In this document: in pieces, positions 31,562 through 44,100 of the stretch
Layout: the number at the start of each line of letters is the position of its first letter
Position numbering within the stretch: position 1 is the first letter of the stretch
Assembly (NCBI GenBank): GCA_001414345.1
Contig: LLCB01000318.1
Location: 1 to 64,000, forward strand
Direction: 5' to 3'
From: Hymenoscyphus infarciens
Lineage: Eukaryota; Ascomycota; Leotiomycetes; Helotiales; Helotiaceae
DNA length: 64,000 nucleotides
The notes under the pieces: model-generated
What the model was told of the DNA's origin: nothing
The model's database searches: none
What the model saw: the letters and a program-made list of their open reading frames with translations, nothing else
Made by a program: the position numbers and the translations under genes

Positions 31562-32461
31562 CTACAGTTCCCTCCCCCCCTCCCTAAGAAGCCCAAATTG
31601 GGCAAGATATCTCCGAAATTCCTGTTCATTCTCTCTCTCTATGATGGCTCTTCGTGCTTCTCGTGCCCTATCTCTGGCGGCTCTTCTGGCTTCTCGTTCC
31701 CGCTCTTCTCTAGCTCTTGCTTCTCCCTCTTGAAATTGAATTAGACGCTCAAGTATGCCTCGATAATACTGAGCCCACTCTTGCGGCATTTCAAGACCAC
31801 GGATTGCCGCCTCGAACGCATAGCGGGCATACTGGGGAGCGATGTTTTCGGCCTCAAAGGGGTGGGGATACGGAATGCGTGCTGCAACAAGAGCTTCTTC
31901 GGGAATATCCAGAATTTGCGGTTCTTCGGCACCCTCTCTTCGGGCTTGTTCCTGACGACCTAATGCATCCCAACCACGAACCCTCGCCTCTCTTGCTCGT
32001 TGAAGTCTGGCTTGTCTGGCTTGTCGGGCTTGTCTGGGCTGAGCCCGAGCACGAATCAACAACCCTCCATCGACGAGTTGGAGGTTTAAGCGGCGTCTTG
32101 GAAAGATCCACCTTAAGATTGCTCGGAAACCAACGACAAGGAGTAGAAAGACCATTGCCCTGATGACATTTACAGTCCCTTCGTATGAGATGAGTGGTAG
32201 GTCGAACGGAATCTCTAGATGGACGTTTGGTTGATATGTGACATCTTGGAGGTTAGCCTCGCACTCGGGTCCGTAAACAACGTATAATGTGCTCGGGTCG
32301 ACGTGGATTATGCCTGGGAGACCGGCCTCGCGATCGCACGAGGTTGTGATTGTTCGCTCGTGGCGTTCATTGGTGTGACTGTTGACTAGAGTTATGAGGC
32401 CTACGGAATTGGCACCGAAGAAGAAGAGAAGGACCAGGAGGAAGAGAATGTAACGATTCAT
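31562..32461 (-). CDS. Membrane protein with signal-like N-terminus and Arg/Glu-rich coiled-coil tail
   Basis: Single-exon protein of 299 residues from the ATG at 32461, chosen because it opens a strong hydrophobic segment (MNRYILFLLVLLFFFGANS). After a roughly 90-residue extracytoplasmic part with two Cys (TTSCDREAG, GPECEAN) comes a second helix at about 104-122 (VIRAMVFLLLVVGFRAILRW) with a following basic PRRR stop-transfer. The rest is highly charged: QARQARQARLQRAREARVRG and, at the C-terminus, a long Arg/Glu/Ala helix (AREEREREARRAARDRAREA), probably a cytosolic coiled coil. No known domain. The reverse strand also has long open frames because of the GC-rich codons, but they lack features. 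It is one of four consecutive minus-strand genes for membrane or secreted proteins. Confidence 0.55.
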   Translation of the reverse strand: MNRYILFLLVLLFFFGANSVGLITLVNSHTNERHERTITTSCDREAGLPGIIHVDPSTLYVVYGPECEANLQDVTYQPNVHLEIPFDLPLISYEGTVNVIRAMVFLLLVVGFRAILRWIFPRRRLNLQLVDGGLLIRARAQPRQARQARQARLQRAREARVRGWDALGRQEQARREGAEEPQILDIPEEALVAARIPYPHPFEAENIAPQYARYAFEAAIRGLEMPQEWAQYYRGILERLIQFQEGEARAREEREREARRAARDRAREARRAIIERENEQEFRRYLAQFGLLREGGREL

Positions 32462-33328
32462 TGCGGCGGGGATTCGTGTGGAGTTGTGTGCTTGGGAAGA
32501 TGCGACTTGATTTGTAACGAATTTGCGCACCAAGGTTGAATTGACAACGTTGAATTGATGTGTACAAGCCGCGCCTGGTAATCAAGCGCGGGGGCGTGGA
32601 TGTGTTCAGAGGTGTGGTAGGTAGTGGGCGAAAATTTTGTATACAGAGACGCGTCTTGTACAAAAAGGCTAGCAGACCGATAAGACTCTTGTTGATAAGA
32701 CATCAGCAATAGTAGGGTTTTACCAGCAGGCATCAGAAAGGTTTTGTCTCCTCAAAAAAACCTTCAATATTCCATTTTTATCTTATTCTATCGTGGAAAT
32801 GGGAATGGACCTTTTAGGAAGAGTCAATCACATCTTAGTGTCCATATCAAATGGCCTCAAATTAACAAAGTGAAGTGTTGCATATAAGATGCGGTCTTGG
32901 TTAAGCGACACCTACCCTAGAAGACTTACCCTAAACACCACAAAGAAGTCAAACTGTAAATTCAAAATAGAGTGAATTGAGAGTGTTGTAAAACAGTGAT
33001 TGCATTAACTCCATTTCTCAACGAACATTACCCAGTTCATTACCCATATCCCTGTCTAGAGCCTCAGAACCAGCGGAGCCTAGAAGCTCTCAAAAGAAAA
33101 CAAAAACGTAAGAACCAGAACTTTCTCGTAAAAGCCCTTCAACAAACCCTTTGGAGGAAGCTTTCAAAAAGAAAAACATGGTAAAGAAACATCATTAAGA
33201 TGCAACACGTTTGATGAACTCGTAACCTTGAACACGAACCAGTAGTTGCAGAAACCACCAATGACAAAGAGGATCCCTGTTGTAACCAACAAGCCATTTC
33301 CCTTGGTCCAAAGCTACTTATTAACAGG
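32462..33328. other. Intergenic, no gene seen
   Basis: Promoter side of the 31.6-32.5 kb gene; only unsupported short frames. Confidence 0.3.
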
Positions 33329-33955
33329 TCAGTTGCTCTTTGGGTCGCGCACGATATGGTGACCTCCTGGAGGTGAGTGGGTTGGTTCCAAGTATTCGTG
33401 ATCAGAAGAAGTAGCCAAAGACGTTGAGGTTGAGGAGCTTGCAGTAGGAGTGGTAGTTGTTGTGCCAGTTCGGACTTTTGTTTGCATGCTGGTAAACTGA
33501 GCGGAAGTTTTGTTTGCTGTTTGAACAGCTGGCATCATAGTTGAGTTTGGCTTGTTTGGGGAGGTAGTCATTCGTGGGGCAACAGTGTGGACCGATCGGT
33601 AAGCGATGAGGTTGGTCTTCTGGACTGTGCCATTGCGCAACGAGGTTGGATTGGCTTTGCTTGTAGAGGTCATGTAAAGCGCACTGGTAATTGTAGCAGA
33701 GTCCAAGGTGACGGTAGAAGATGGAATCGTGACAGTGGTATCGTTGGAGGAAGCAGAGGTATCGGTGGGCAGTGGGCCGCCTTTTGTTGCAGCGAAGAGA
33801 ATGACAAGACCAAGGGCAAGAAGGAGAGGTAGCCAGATTGGAAGGAAGACAAGTACACGACTGACAGTTGGCTTGGACGACTTTAAATCTTTTGAGTCCT
33901 TGCCAGAAGTAGGGAATTGAGGGGGGAGGGTTGGTGTCTGATAACACCCTAACAT
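33329..33955 (-). CDS. Single-pass membrane protein with Ser/Thr-rich ectodomain
   Basis: Single-exon 208-residue protein from the ATG at 33955. A short cytosolic N-terminus with Pro and Lys is followed by one transmembrane helix at about residues 34-56 (VLVFLPIWLPLLLALGLVIL). The remaining 150 residues are rich in Thr, Ser and Asn with several N-glycosylation sequons (NDT, NGT, NST, NKT), ending in a polar tail (DPKSN). The design, a type II anchor with an O/N-glycosylated stalk, fits a fungal cell-surface sensor-like or mucin-like protein, but no WSC or other sensor domain is present. The gene at 34.3-34.8 kb has the same architecture. Function unknown. Confidence 0.55.
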   Translation of the reverse strand: MLGCYQTPTLPPQFPTSGKDSKDLKSSKPTVSRVLVFLPIWLPLLLALGLVILFAATKGGPLPTDTSASSNDTTVTIPSSTVTLDSATITSALYMTSTSKANPTSLRNGTVQKTNLIAYRSVHTVAPRMTTSPNKPNSTMMPAVQTANKTSAQFTSMQTKVRTGTTTTTPTASSSTSTSLATSSDHEYLEPTHSPPGGHHIVRDPKSN

Positions 33956-34306
33956 TGTGAGGGAATGGTGTGTTTTTGTAGTGTGCGCAAAATCGCAATG
34001 TCAAAGCAGTGTCTTGGAGACGATGTAGAGACGTAGAAGTGATGTGGAAAGGTAGAAGAGATTTGTTCAAGAGGGGTTTGTACTGCGTATATTCGAACCA
34101 TGTGGGTGGACAGGGATCAGGCCGGTTGAGGAAGCACCTGAGCAAGTTACTGCCTGCAGGTCATACGGAGATTGTTCTTTTCATCTATTAGTTGTGTCAG
34201 TTCTCTGATCGACTATTGGTCCTTTGACAGGACTTCAGCAATTGAATGACACACATGTCGGAAGAATGTCGGGGCAGGGAAATTAGAAGACTTACTGCAG
34301 GCTTTA

Positions 34307-34807
34307 TCAGACCCATTGACCAGTCTCAGCAGATGGGAGAGCTGCTAAAGTCAACGACACGAAGGTTGTTCTGGTGATGGTGAAAGGTCTCATCTCCGAG
34401 CTCTTTCCAGAGACTGCTGAGGTGAGAGAGTGCTGTTGGAAGGATTCCGAAGAACGCGTGGAACCTGGGAGAAATTGAGATGTCTTTGAGATCGCGCTTG
34501 AGCTTGAGGTGGCCGCCAACGTATTGTGCTTTCCTTTTTCAACTTGTCCATGTACAAAAATGGTCAAGGCGTACACCCAAAGGGCAATACTGAGGAGTAA
34601 GAGGGAGACAAGAAAGACCATATATACTCGTCTTCTTGTTGTTGGGAATCGACTGCGGAACCACCGCAGAAAGTTTTGTTTTGTCTGCCTGAAGATCTGC
34701 CGTAGGTTCTCCTTCGCAACCTGAAGGCGAGTTGGTGGTGGGGGAGGTGGTGGTATGATCGGTTCGTGGTTGCAACGACCAGTGTTGTTGATAGTGTTCA
34801 TCTCCAT
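34307..34807 (-). CDS. Single-pass membrane protein, architecture like its neighbour
   Basis: Single-exon 166-residue protein from the ATG at 34807. N-terminal part with a Pro run (PPPPPPPTR) and a basic segment (RWFRSRFPTTRRR), then one transmembrane helix at about residues 62-85 (VYMVFLVSLLLLSIALWVYA) and a Ser/Thr-rich external part (TLAATSSSSAISKTSQFL) to the end. The order is the same as in the 33.3-kb gene (Pro-rich cytosolic head, helix, Ser/Thr stalk), although I see no clear residue-level alignment. Upstream, two similar words GTATA(C/T)GGCGA(C/T)GAGTCGTGG occur at about 34.85 and 34.91 kb, an imperfect short direct repeat in its promoter. Function unknown. Confidence 0.5.
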   Translation of the reverse strand: MEMNTINNTGRCNHEPIIPPPPPPPTRLQVAKENLRQIFRQTKQNFLRWFRSRFPTTRRRVYMVFLVSLLLLSIALWVYALTIFVHGQVEKGKHNTLAATSSSSAISKTSQFLPGSTRSSESFQQHSLTSAVSGKSSEMRPFTITRTTFVSLTLAALPSAETGQWV

Positions 34808-37800
34808 TTTGATGTCTTTTTAGGGACGCGTTGTTTGGGGTGTGGCGGTATACGGCGACGAGTCGTGGAAAGGGAGGTATATTGTGAGAGGTCGTGGTTT
34901 GGAAAGAGACGTATATGGCGATGAGTCGTGGTTTGGGAGGAGAGGTATATGGTTTACCAAGGAGGGAGAAAACAGTTGAGTCTTGGAATGAAGAAGTTGT
35001 AGCCTTTGAGTACTAGCTTGGGACTGGCGCGAGCCTGATGGCTGAGTGGGGTGCTAGTGGGGTTGACTTCAAGCTTTCAACTTCACAATGTTGTGGTGGA
35101 GTGCTCCACCATTACGCGAGTGAAGTTGAAGCCGAATTTTCCTCTTTGGACCTTTCCCAGTAATTAGTAATTGCACCATAAATAAAAACCATTTGCTATA
35201 AATTCGATAGAAAACAGCACCGTTTTAAAAAATGAGCTTGATAAGATGGCTGAAGTCAGTTTTATAGTTGCAAGTAGAAATGGCTTTATTTGGGGTTTGT
35301 TCATGCTGGCTCAGTGTTGCTCATCACTTCACTTTCAAACAAGTAAACCAAAACTACCAAGCACCCAAACACTGCATCCCTTTTTGAGCTTAATAAAACT
35401 TTCTCAAAATCCATGTGCGCAGTTTCTTATTCCGAGGGTCTCTGGGCTACCAAATTAAAAGATAAGAGACGGCTATTTTTCACTTTTTTTGTTACTTGAG
35501 AAATCATGTGAATAGTCATTTAATCCCAGAGGATAATTTTCTATTGTCTTGTTGCTCATTTCATCAAGTTAGGTGGAGGTTTCCATTTCCACCATACCTA
35601 TCGCGTCTCCTAAACTTCAAAACGCGACAACAATTATCTGTTCCCCTCTTTTGCCATGTAATAGCATTGATTCCCTACGCCATAAAGATTCCATCATGTC
35701 TAAGTCAATAAAATCTAATAATGAAGACGCTATCCGCTGCAAACTTCAGAGTGAAATAGCATCGCGCGCCAAGCAGGAGGTAAATAAACCCCCCACCACA
35801 CAAATCTAGTATCATCACCCCATGGTCAACTCAAACCTCCTGGGTTCTCTTCTCCCCTCCTCCGTCTCCAAGAAGCCACCTAAGAAACCAAGCCTAGCAA
35901 ACTCAATACCTGGCAGCCTATCATATTGATCTAATGCTCTTTTGGTCTATCGACACAGTGACCAAATGGCAAAGCGCACCATGTAGTATCCAATATCTTG
36001 TAAATCTCTGTTTACAGCAATTCCCCCCTTACGTGTTTCCCTTATAATGACTTGGCACTCGCCGGGCCCATTATACTGCAAGGGTTCCAGCGCAAATCCA
36101 AAAGAACTTGGTAGCAAATTTGAGGAAAGAAGAAACTGAGCCAATTGATAGCTACAATTTACGGCGGAGCCTCCTCAGAATATTGGCCCAAGTGGTTATC
36201 TGAAAGGATTTAAATATGAAGTGTCACAACAGGAAGGATTTCCCTGCTGCCCTTTACTGCACACCAAAACAGAGGTACTAGCTGGCAAATTCAACATTGA
36301 GTTTTGTTCAAGAATTCATTGAATCACTTGATATAGATTCAAGTTCTCTCATCTTCAGCCAAACCTTGACACCTTTTCCATGAAGTGAAGCAAAATTTAC
36401 ATAGTCTAAGTTGGATGTATTCATTATGGTGAGGGTGTTTTGCTACTTGACAAACACCTTAAAATAAGCTACAGTGTCACTTCTCTCTGGCGCCAGCAAA
36501 TAGTATTACGTATCAGCATTAGGGAGTCAGTCTTTTCTTGCCTAGATGATTTTCCTCTTAGTCAATCTACACAGCACTACATTTCCAGTCTTGACAGTAC
36601 TTGCCCATTTCAGTTTAGCTGAAGGAACCTTGGAAGCAATGAGAATGTATAAAACAAACCTCATCCGTCGAGGGGAGAAATATAGTATGGGAGAGAAATT
36701 TTATGGGAAAGCACAATCGAGGCACACCATGCGCTGCAAAACAGGATAGAAGGAACTCCTGAAAACCAACTACGGCATCCAATATCATTCAAGGGGTGGC
36801 TGGGGGAGTGAGGGGGTCTAGGCTCTAGAAATGGCGTTGTTGAATTGACGTGTCACTTTTTTGGATTGTGGTCTAGGTGTGAGATGTGGAAAGTTGGAAC
36901 TTGGAGGGAGCATTCTTCAACGGCACTCCCGAACCCGCAGCCCCCACCAAAGAACACCAGATAAGGAGACGAGAACCTGATCCTCCGCCCGGAGAAGAAG
37001 GTACAATGTACTTCGTCCCAGGCGTAACAGCCCATAACGTGGCCTCCTAAATAAACCCTGCTTTGCTGGGTCCCTCTTTGGACTGATTCGCCTGGGACGA
37101 AGTATTCCGTGTTTTCACGTGCGGGGATGGGGGTTGAGTTGCTTGAAATGAGTTAACACGTTGTTGATGAAAAAAGGTTTATTGGTCGTACCGCAGTTTT
37201 TGAAAACTCTTAAATGAATTTATCTATTATGAAGTGGTGTGTGAGGAAGGACTCCAGTTCGAAAGGAAGAATAGCTGGGATGCCTCTGGATCACCTTTTG
37301 ATCCTTTGCACACCACCTTCAAAATACGCGGCCATTAGGAACTTTCCTATACGACTCTGTCAGGGAAGGAGGAAATGCTTGCCAGAAAATATACCCTAAA
37401 CCTTCATTTTCCATTGCATCATCGGCTACCTAAAACACCAAAAACAATGATCAGATCGACGAGCAACACACCATCAATAAGACTAGCTTTGCCACCTTGG
37501 CAGAAATACCGGTGGCAATCTCAGAAATTCTTCACATGATTGGCAAGATTGCAAAACCCTATAATCGACCAGGCTATGGCAATTACTTCAAAGAGGTGTT
37601 GTGATCATGGTGGAAGGGAGGGCGATTGCTGCCTCGGGAAACAGACAAGCCGATAATACCCTCTGATTGGGAAGAATTTCTACAACCCCCCCCCCCCCCC
37701 CTATTTGGACCACAGGAGCTGTCAAAACGAATTATTCCATGCACGGGAGTGAAAGCTTCCGAGTTCAAGTTCATCATTTTTCTACCTCGTACTCGCTTAC

Positions 37801-39186
37801 TACATTGACGTAGAAGTTACTAATATAGCTCCACGATCCAACATCACAGCATCATAACTTGATTTCCTGTGGGCAATTGTAGGAATCCTATCGGTAGCCT
37901 TGGAACTGCGCTTTATGGTTCAACAAATACCCGATTGGAAATGATTCCAACCCCTGATGCTGCATTCCACAAACTCGGCAACGGGCAATTTCAAATATAT
38001 TGATGGTCATCAATCCGGGACAGTGGGATTCATGTAACAGCAGCGGATGTGGTATTCCTTGAATCCGTTGCTGCAGTGAGATGCCCTGAAATCAAGTATA
38101 CTGAAGTTGGAGGGTTAAACCAACAACCGTCCACATTGGAGTAAATTCTTGGTTGAATAGAGTGTTCGAGATAAGTGCCGATATTTGAGGGAAGTGGAAT
38201 TTGATCCTCACGACGAAATGTTCCGCAATTATGAAGTTCAGGCACGAAGTTGTTGCAAGCCCCGCCCTTGAAGAGGGAAGAAGGCAGAAGTGTCCACGCC
38301 AGAGAAATTCTCTTGGCACCTCGGTAGGGCTGTACACAAAGTAGTGTGGGAGTTATGAGCCAGGGCATCTGATTGGAACAACCAAACTCCTGATGAAGCG
38401 AAAAAGTCGTGGTATCGATCAATCCAATTGGACGAGTTTTATCGACCCGAAGGCATGGAGCCGATGCGGAGAAGCTTACCATAGGACGCGAGTTGGGGGC
38501 GGCTAATGTAACCAAACGCTCCTTACAGTTGGCTTTTCGCCAACCTCTTCTTATCTCATGACACATGCAGAATCTGAGCTGAAAATGACATGTTTTTATG
38601 GGGGCGGTCGGGAAGACGTGTTGGGAAAGATCAGTTAGTTGTTGGCTGTTGGCATACTCATGGTCACTTCTAGCGCCCATTGACTGCAAGGGGAAATGTT
38701 ATCTGCAGTACCACACCTTACCAAACACTTAGTTGCTTCATGCCAGCACACTTGATCGTAATCTCACCAAAAGAGTCACAATCAAGCAATGGATAGAATA
38801 AAACGGGAGTATCTATTAAGCAGTCTCTAACTTTACGAAAGAAGCAAACATTGGGCATACCCAACGAAGTCAGTCTAACTAAAGGTCCATAAAAACCATC
38901 AAATGTAAACACCACATAATAATCTCTGATCTAAAGAACCTTTTTGATAAAGTATTCCTCCAGCGCCAGGAAGTCCGATTACAAGGGCGAACCCGTTAAA
39001 AAGAAGAAAACCCAAAAATGAAGAAGAGCCCCAACCATGACTTCTCTCAGAAAGCAAGTTGAAAATGCAGAAAAGCGCGATCGCTAAGCCCAAACTGCCA
39101 CCAACTGAAATGCAGGCAAAAAATCGCCTACATGTACAAGTGAAAACTCAGTATAGAGAAGCTCCTGCGAAACAAAATCCACAAAC
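34808..39186. other. Gene-poor region with possible degenerate coding fragments
   Basis: About 4.4 kb without a gene I can stand behind. Candidate fragments: an ATG-led plus-strand stretch at 35697-35778 that ends at a GTAAAT donor-like site; open plus-strand stretches at about 37431-37603 and 37863-38143 whose translations look protein-like but are separated by stops and frame changes; and a minus-strand frame at 38030-38689. A 16-C run lies at 37686-37701. None is recognisable. The mixture suggests a decayed gene or two. Confidence 0.35.
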
Positions 39187-41182
39187 TTATTGCTTTTGCT
39201 CGGCATTCGTCTCAGAATTCGCGGACTCAGTGTTCGCCTCGGTGAACAAGGAGGTTTTCTTTGTCCAGCGGTCATTGGTGGTATCCCACTGTCCACTAGA
39301 GCCTTGCTCGGAGTTATTTAGAGCCTCATACTCGTTTTCCCAAAAGAATTTTTTTTCGCCATCAGCAGGTCGCAGTCCATTGGGACCATCAAGCCAAGTG
39401 GCAGTTTCAGAATATTCAGCACGGAAAGTCTTACCAGCCCACTTTGGGTGGCGTGCTTGAACGAATCTGCAGAGGAACGTCTTTCTGTTGCCGTGTTTGT
39501 CCTCTTCAATGTCGAGGATTTGAACCTTGCCAGGCTTAGCAGACATGGAGGGACCTGTTGCAGGGCGTCCAAGACCTGAGATACTAGTGAAGGTTTTGTT
39601 GTAAATTTCGAAAACTTTCGCTAGCGGAAGCTCAAAATATTCCTTGGCCCCTGTGTCACGTTCAACGAACCTGCACACAAAAACGTTAGACAACACCTCT
39701 AACAATGCCTAGAATGTTTCACTTACATGTAGTAGGGGATCAGTCCAAGTCTGAGCTCTTTGTTCCACATTTCTGACCAGACCTCTGCACTATCATTGAT
39801 ACCTCGGACAATGGGACTCTGGCAGCGGATATTGGCACCAGTGGCTCTAATTGCTTTGATAGCCTCTTGAACCTCTGGTGTATCAAGCTCACGAGGGTGT
39901 GTGAAGTGAGCTTGAATAGACAAATGCTTTCCCGAAGCGACAACATCGCGGAACAATTGGAGCATCTCCGCCGCATCGTTATCGGTTAAGAATTTTCTTG
40001 GCCAATACGCCAAAGATTTAGTTCCGATTCTGATGGTTTGAAGATGCCCAGTCTCCGGGTTGTTGAGCAAAGGCTTCAGATAACGTGCAAACGTGCTTGC
40101 TGGCATGACCATAGGATCCCCCCCTGTAAAAAGAACATCCTTGACCTTCTTGTGTGTCGCAATGTATTTAAGTAGGAGCATATGTTGGTCGGATTTGAAT
40201 TGGTCGCCATTTCCAACGTCGGCGAACTGTTGCCAACGGAAGCAGTATGTACAGTAAGCGTGGCAAAATTGAGCCTAGGCAAAGAAAGTGCAATTAGCAA
40301 ATGGCTACTACTTGGAAGAGTAGGTAGTAGTACGAACCTCGCTAGCGAACCAAAGTACAGTCTCTTGGTATTTGTGTTGGAGACCTGCCACCTCCTCCCC
40401 ATCAAGCTTTGGCTTGTTCTCACTTTGGCCTGAAGGATGTGCGTTCATAAAAGCTCTCTGGTAATTACTGACAACCTCCTTGATGCGTGATCTGATTTCA
40501 TCTCTTTCCCACTTACTCTTTGCGTTGTTTCTCAGAGAAACCAAGGTCATGAGATCTTCTAATACTCGTCGAGGCAGCATATCAGGTGAAGGGATAACCA
40601 ACTTGAAATACGGATCATTGACACCTTGAGACCTGTGATAATTTCAGCATGTATTCATTTGAAATGATGGCATAGAAGTTCTGTTGTTACAATGACTTAC
40701 CAATCAATCATACTCTCAAGCACGTAATTATTCATCCTCAGGGTGAAAACCTCAGAAGCAGCTTGGTAAGGCAAAGGATCGACACCAGGAAGATGGACCC
40801 CAAAGATCTCTGGTAGTTGGCGCTTGCTGATTAGTTTGTATGGGTAATCGTCACTCCCAAATATGCTGGGCTTCTTTTCAGGTTCGATGGGGGCCACAGG
40901 AGGAGGAAGATAGTTGTATGGAAAGTAGGTCGGACGGGTCACAGCTTGCGCAGCCTGTGAAGCTGGCCGGGCAGTTGACTTGACGCCAACTTGCTGCTGT
41001 ACAGGGGCAACAATAGGCCGTGAAGGTCGGAAAGAAGATGGCGACTTTGATGATGTCGACATGGACTGATCGCTCACCTTCATGAGGATGGTGTCTGGCA
41101 TGGCGCCGGGAATTCGGGAGCCATAACGAAGCAAGCTAGGGTGAACTCCTAGTTGCTTAGCAACCTGGTGAAGAGTGGACAT
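39187..41182 (-). CDS. KamA-like radical SAM protein (lysine 2,3-aminomutase family)
   Basis: Predicted 602-residue protein from exons 41182-40701, 40632-40338, 40274-39727 and 39670-39187; introns of 68, 63 and 56 bp all restore frame. The radical SAM iron-sulphur motif is CHAYCTYC (Cys263, Cys267, Cys270), just after the second intron. Following family landmarks are VLFTGGDPMVMP, the TIRIGTKSLAYWPRKF strand, AHFTHPREL, RCQSPIVRGIND and GLIPYYMFVERDTG. Bacterial lysine 2,3-aminomutases move the alpha-amino group of lysine to C3 using S-adenosylmethionine and pyridoxal phosphate. In those enzymes a GGGGK-like loop supplies the PLP lysine; the corresponding place here reads SAKPGKVQIL, so a Lys is kept but the Gly run is not. 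An N-terminal extension of about 150 residues, rich in Pro and Ser, and a C-terminal addition of about 100 residues are fungal. Enzymatic identity beyond the family is uncertain. Confidence 0.8.
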
Positions 41183-44100
41183 TACGACCTCTGTGCTCTC
41201 GAAAGCGAACAGGTGCAATGCGTAGACGTGTAAGATGGAGAGGGCAGGTTGAGAGAGGCAAGAAAGAGTTAAAAGAGAGGTTGATATTTGCCTGTACTCC
41301 AAGGCAATTTCAGAAGGAAAGATAAACGTGAACACACATGACAGACAGCCCACGCCTTTATACCTACAAACTACGTAGCAAAACTGATTTAGCTTCCAGT
41401 CCCCCCTCGCCTGTCACATCAACAAATTGAGTGGTTGTTCAGCAGCTGCCAATTATGAGTTGGCATTGTTTGTGATATTGCATTGCATGTACATGACGAG
41501 TCAATACGCACCTTCGTGGCATTGTATTGTTGGGATTATCTTGCTCCTGGGGTCTAGATTCGCAAAAATACCATCCCCTCGATCAAGGTGAGGAGGAACT
41601 CGGCCATCTCAGGGGTTTGTTGATATGTAACCCACGTGATGCCGAGTTGGTTGCACATCCAATCAGTGGGGATGGGATCTTCCGACGGATATACTTGCAT
41701 CCTTCTGCCAAGGGACACCTTCTGTTGTCGACAACCTCGCGAATAGGCTTTTTTGAAGCGACCTACCTTCACGATTGGACACTTCGTTGGTCTTGCAATA
41801 GGGAGATGGTGTAACCTGATAGGCCGGGTGGTTGTGCCAGAACAGTCGTCTCACTGCAGCATACGACCCGGAGGAAACAGTTTACTGACTGGTCACAAAA
41901 TACCCCCAGAAGGTTTACCGACGCGGCATGAAGAGATATATGAAGAAACGGTGGCAAAGCACACGGGGATGTACAGAAAATGTTGGTGTGGTGGCTCCCG
42001 TGAGGCTCTTTGTGGACGTACTCCCTCATTGGGAATTATTGTTCCATCAGGTTTAGGGCTGACCATTACATACGACAATCTACTCGAAGGGGAAGTCAAG
42101 TAGATGCCCTTGGGCAGTGCAGGTAGGTTACCGAACGGACCACCATCATCGGACTTCATAGGGCTTCTTTCCCGGAGAAACAGGAAACAAAACAAGGAGG
42201 GGTTGCGAGATGTCTTCTTTTTTTTTTGCCGGGCTGTGATTCGCTCTGGACACGAGTACCTATGTAAAGAGTAGACAAAGTTATCATTTGAAGTACTCAA
42301 AGCTAGTACTCGTCGGGAATGTCGAGGTGACTGAAGTACGTACCTCTCTCCGCAAAGCGCAAACAGCCCTGGCAAGTACATAGAACAAGAATACAAGCAA
42401 ACATATATTGCCTAGGGACCTGCTCTCCAATACAAAGACTTGGGGAAGCTGACTCATCCCGACATACAATACATGCTGTCATCAAAAGGGGTAGGTAATC
42501 TGCAGCAGGCCAGGTGGTATGATTATGGAAGAGCCGCTGAAGAAATGACGATAATATGCCGGTTATTCGCACATTGTGATAAATTGATATCGTGAGAAGG
42601 GCCAGGCAATGGTTCCACTTTCACCGCAATCCACGATCTACACGTCCAAGAATAAGCCGCGTGACAAGCTGCGCGGTGACCCAAAAGAGGCTTGGGAATA
42701 TAATCAGGCGCCAGATATCGTGAAGGGCAAGAACCAATTGTCCAGGACCGTCCGTCGGCATTTTCAAGAATGCGATATTGATATTCGTAGGTTCTAGGCG
42801 AGCTTCACACCTTTTCTGGCAAAAGATATCAGCCACAACAACATATGTCAGATCATCGATGGATATGTAATCGTTGAGGGGGTATTTGAGTTGTTGGTGA
42901 GAATTTTCGCCACCATGAAAACACCCCTAGAGTGGTTGCGCAGCCATTAACCCGAAAAAGGCACCAGAACCACGAATCGTCATTGAATCAAAAGCTTCCG
43001 AGGGGAGTTGTTATTGATAACGATGGTTAAAGTGAGAAATCCACTGATAGCTCCCGTACAAATTCTGTGAGATTTCTCCCCTTGGGGCAAAGATAGCGGA
43101 GCCAAACCACCATCCCAAGAACTTACATGCTTCAAGACAACAGGGGAATGAAGAGATAAGTGCGCCTCACATCCGCAGAACTAGAAGGATAATAAAACAT
43201 TGAATTGGGGGATTGAGACCGATTCCGGCTAGGGGAAGGCTGTCGGACAGTACCCGGACCTGAGATACCTTTCCGTGCTTGGTTCACGAATGGTAACTGT
43301 TTGGATAGCAGTATATTGCCGTCAACGACCATGAGGTAAAGTGTCATTCTATAAACAAATTAGACTTTCTCTGAAAGGTGATTTAGCATCGACAAACGTG
43401 GAAGCTATCGATTTATCTGAAATAAATTACTCTCTTGGTCTAGTTTCTCGAAAGAACGGGTTATCGAACGGTATCGAAACAAAGCATGGGAATCGAGGGA
43501 ATAGAGGACTTGGGACACAAAAGTAGGCCTTCGGGAGATCAGCCATACGCCGTGGGAACCCCCTCCATTCGCCCTACTTGCCAAGATTGTCCAGTGCCCA
43601 ATGATAAAAGAATCCAAAAGTGCATCTTGAAAGTGCTTGTGTGTATTCGAAACACGGTAGACGATCGAAAAGGTTGGGCTAGTTCCACCGACTGCCAATA
43701 TCTTGAGGCTTCCAACTTTTCAGCAATACGCGCAGTACGCGTATGGCTTTCACTACTTTGTCCAAATGAACAAAACTCTTCGAGGTGATGAAACGAGATG
43801 TTTTTCAGAAGCAGAAAATATCGAGACATGGCATATTTGAGCCGTAGCGGGGCCTCTCTAGATTTTACCAGCCCGTTTGAATTGTCTTCGCTGCGTTGAT
43901 TTCACGAAGCGGGAACCATACAGCACAGATTTTGAAACCATTCTGGCAAGACTACCTCTGCATTCCGGCGAATATTCGAAAAGGGTGTGGCACATTGATG
44001 AAGGCTCATCGAGAAGTGGAGGGAACGTCGCCGTTTCGAAGAGGGGAAGACGCTTCTGCAAAGGAGACATTAGCAAAATCCAGACCTCGTAGCTCACAGC

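Noticed and set aside
31717..32163. Plus-strand open frame of 148 codons
   Set aside because: Antisense shadow of the Arg/Glu-rich minus-strand gene; no features of its own.
41527..42103. Overlapping open frames on both strands
   Set aside because: No start context, motif or splice structure; strands give equally long frames.
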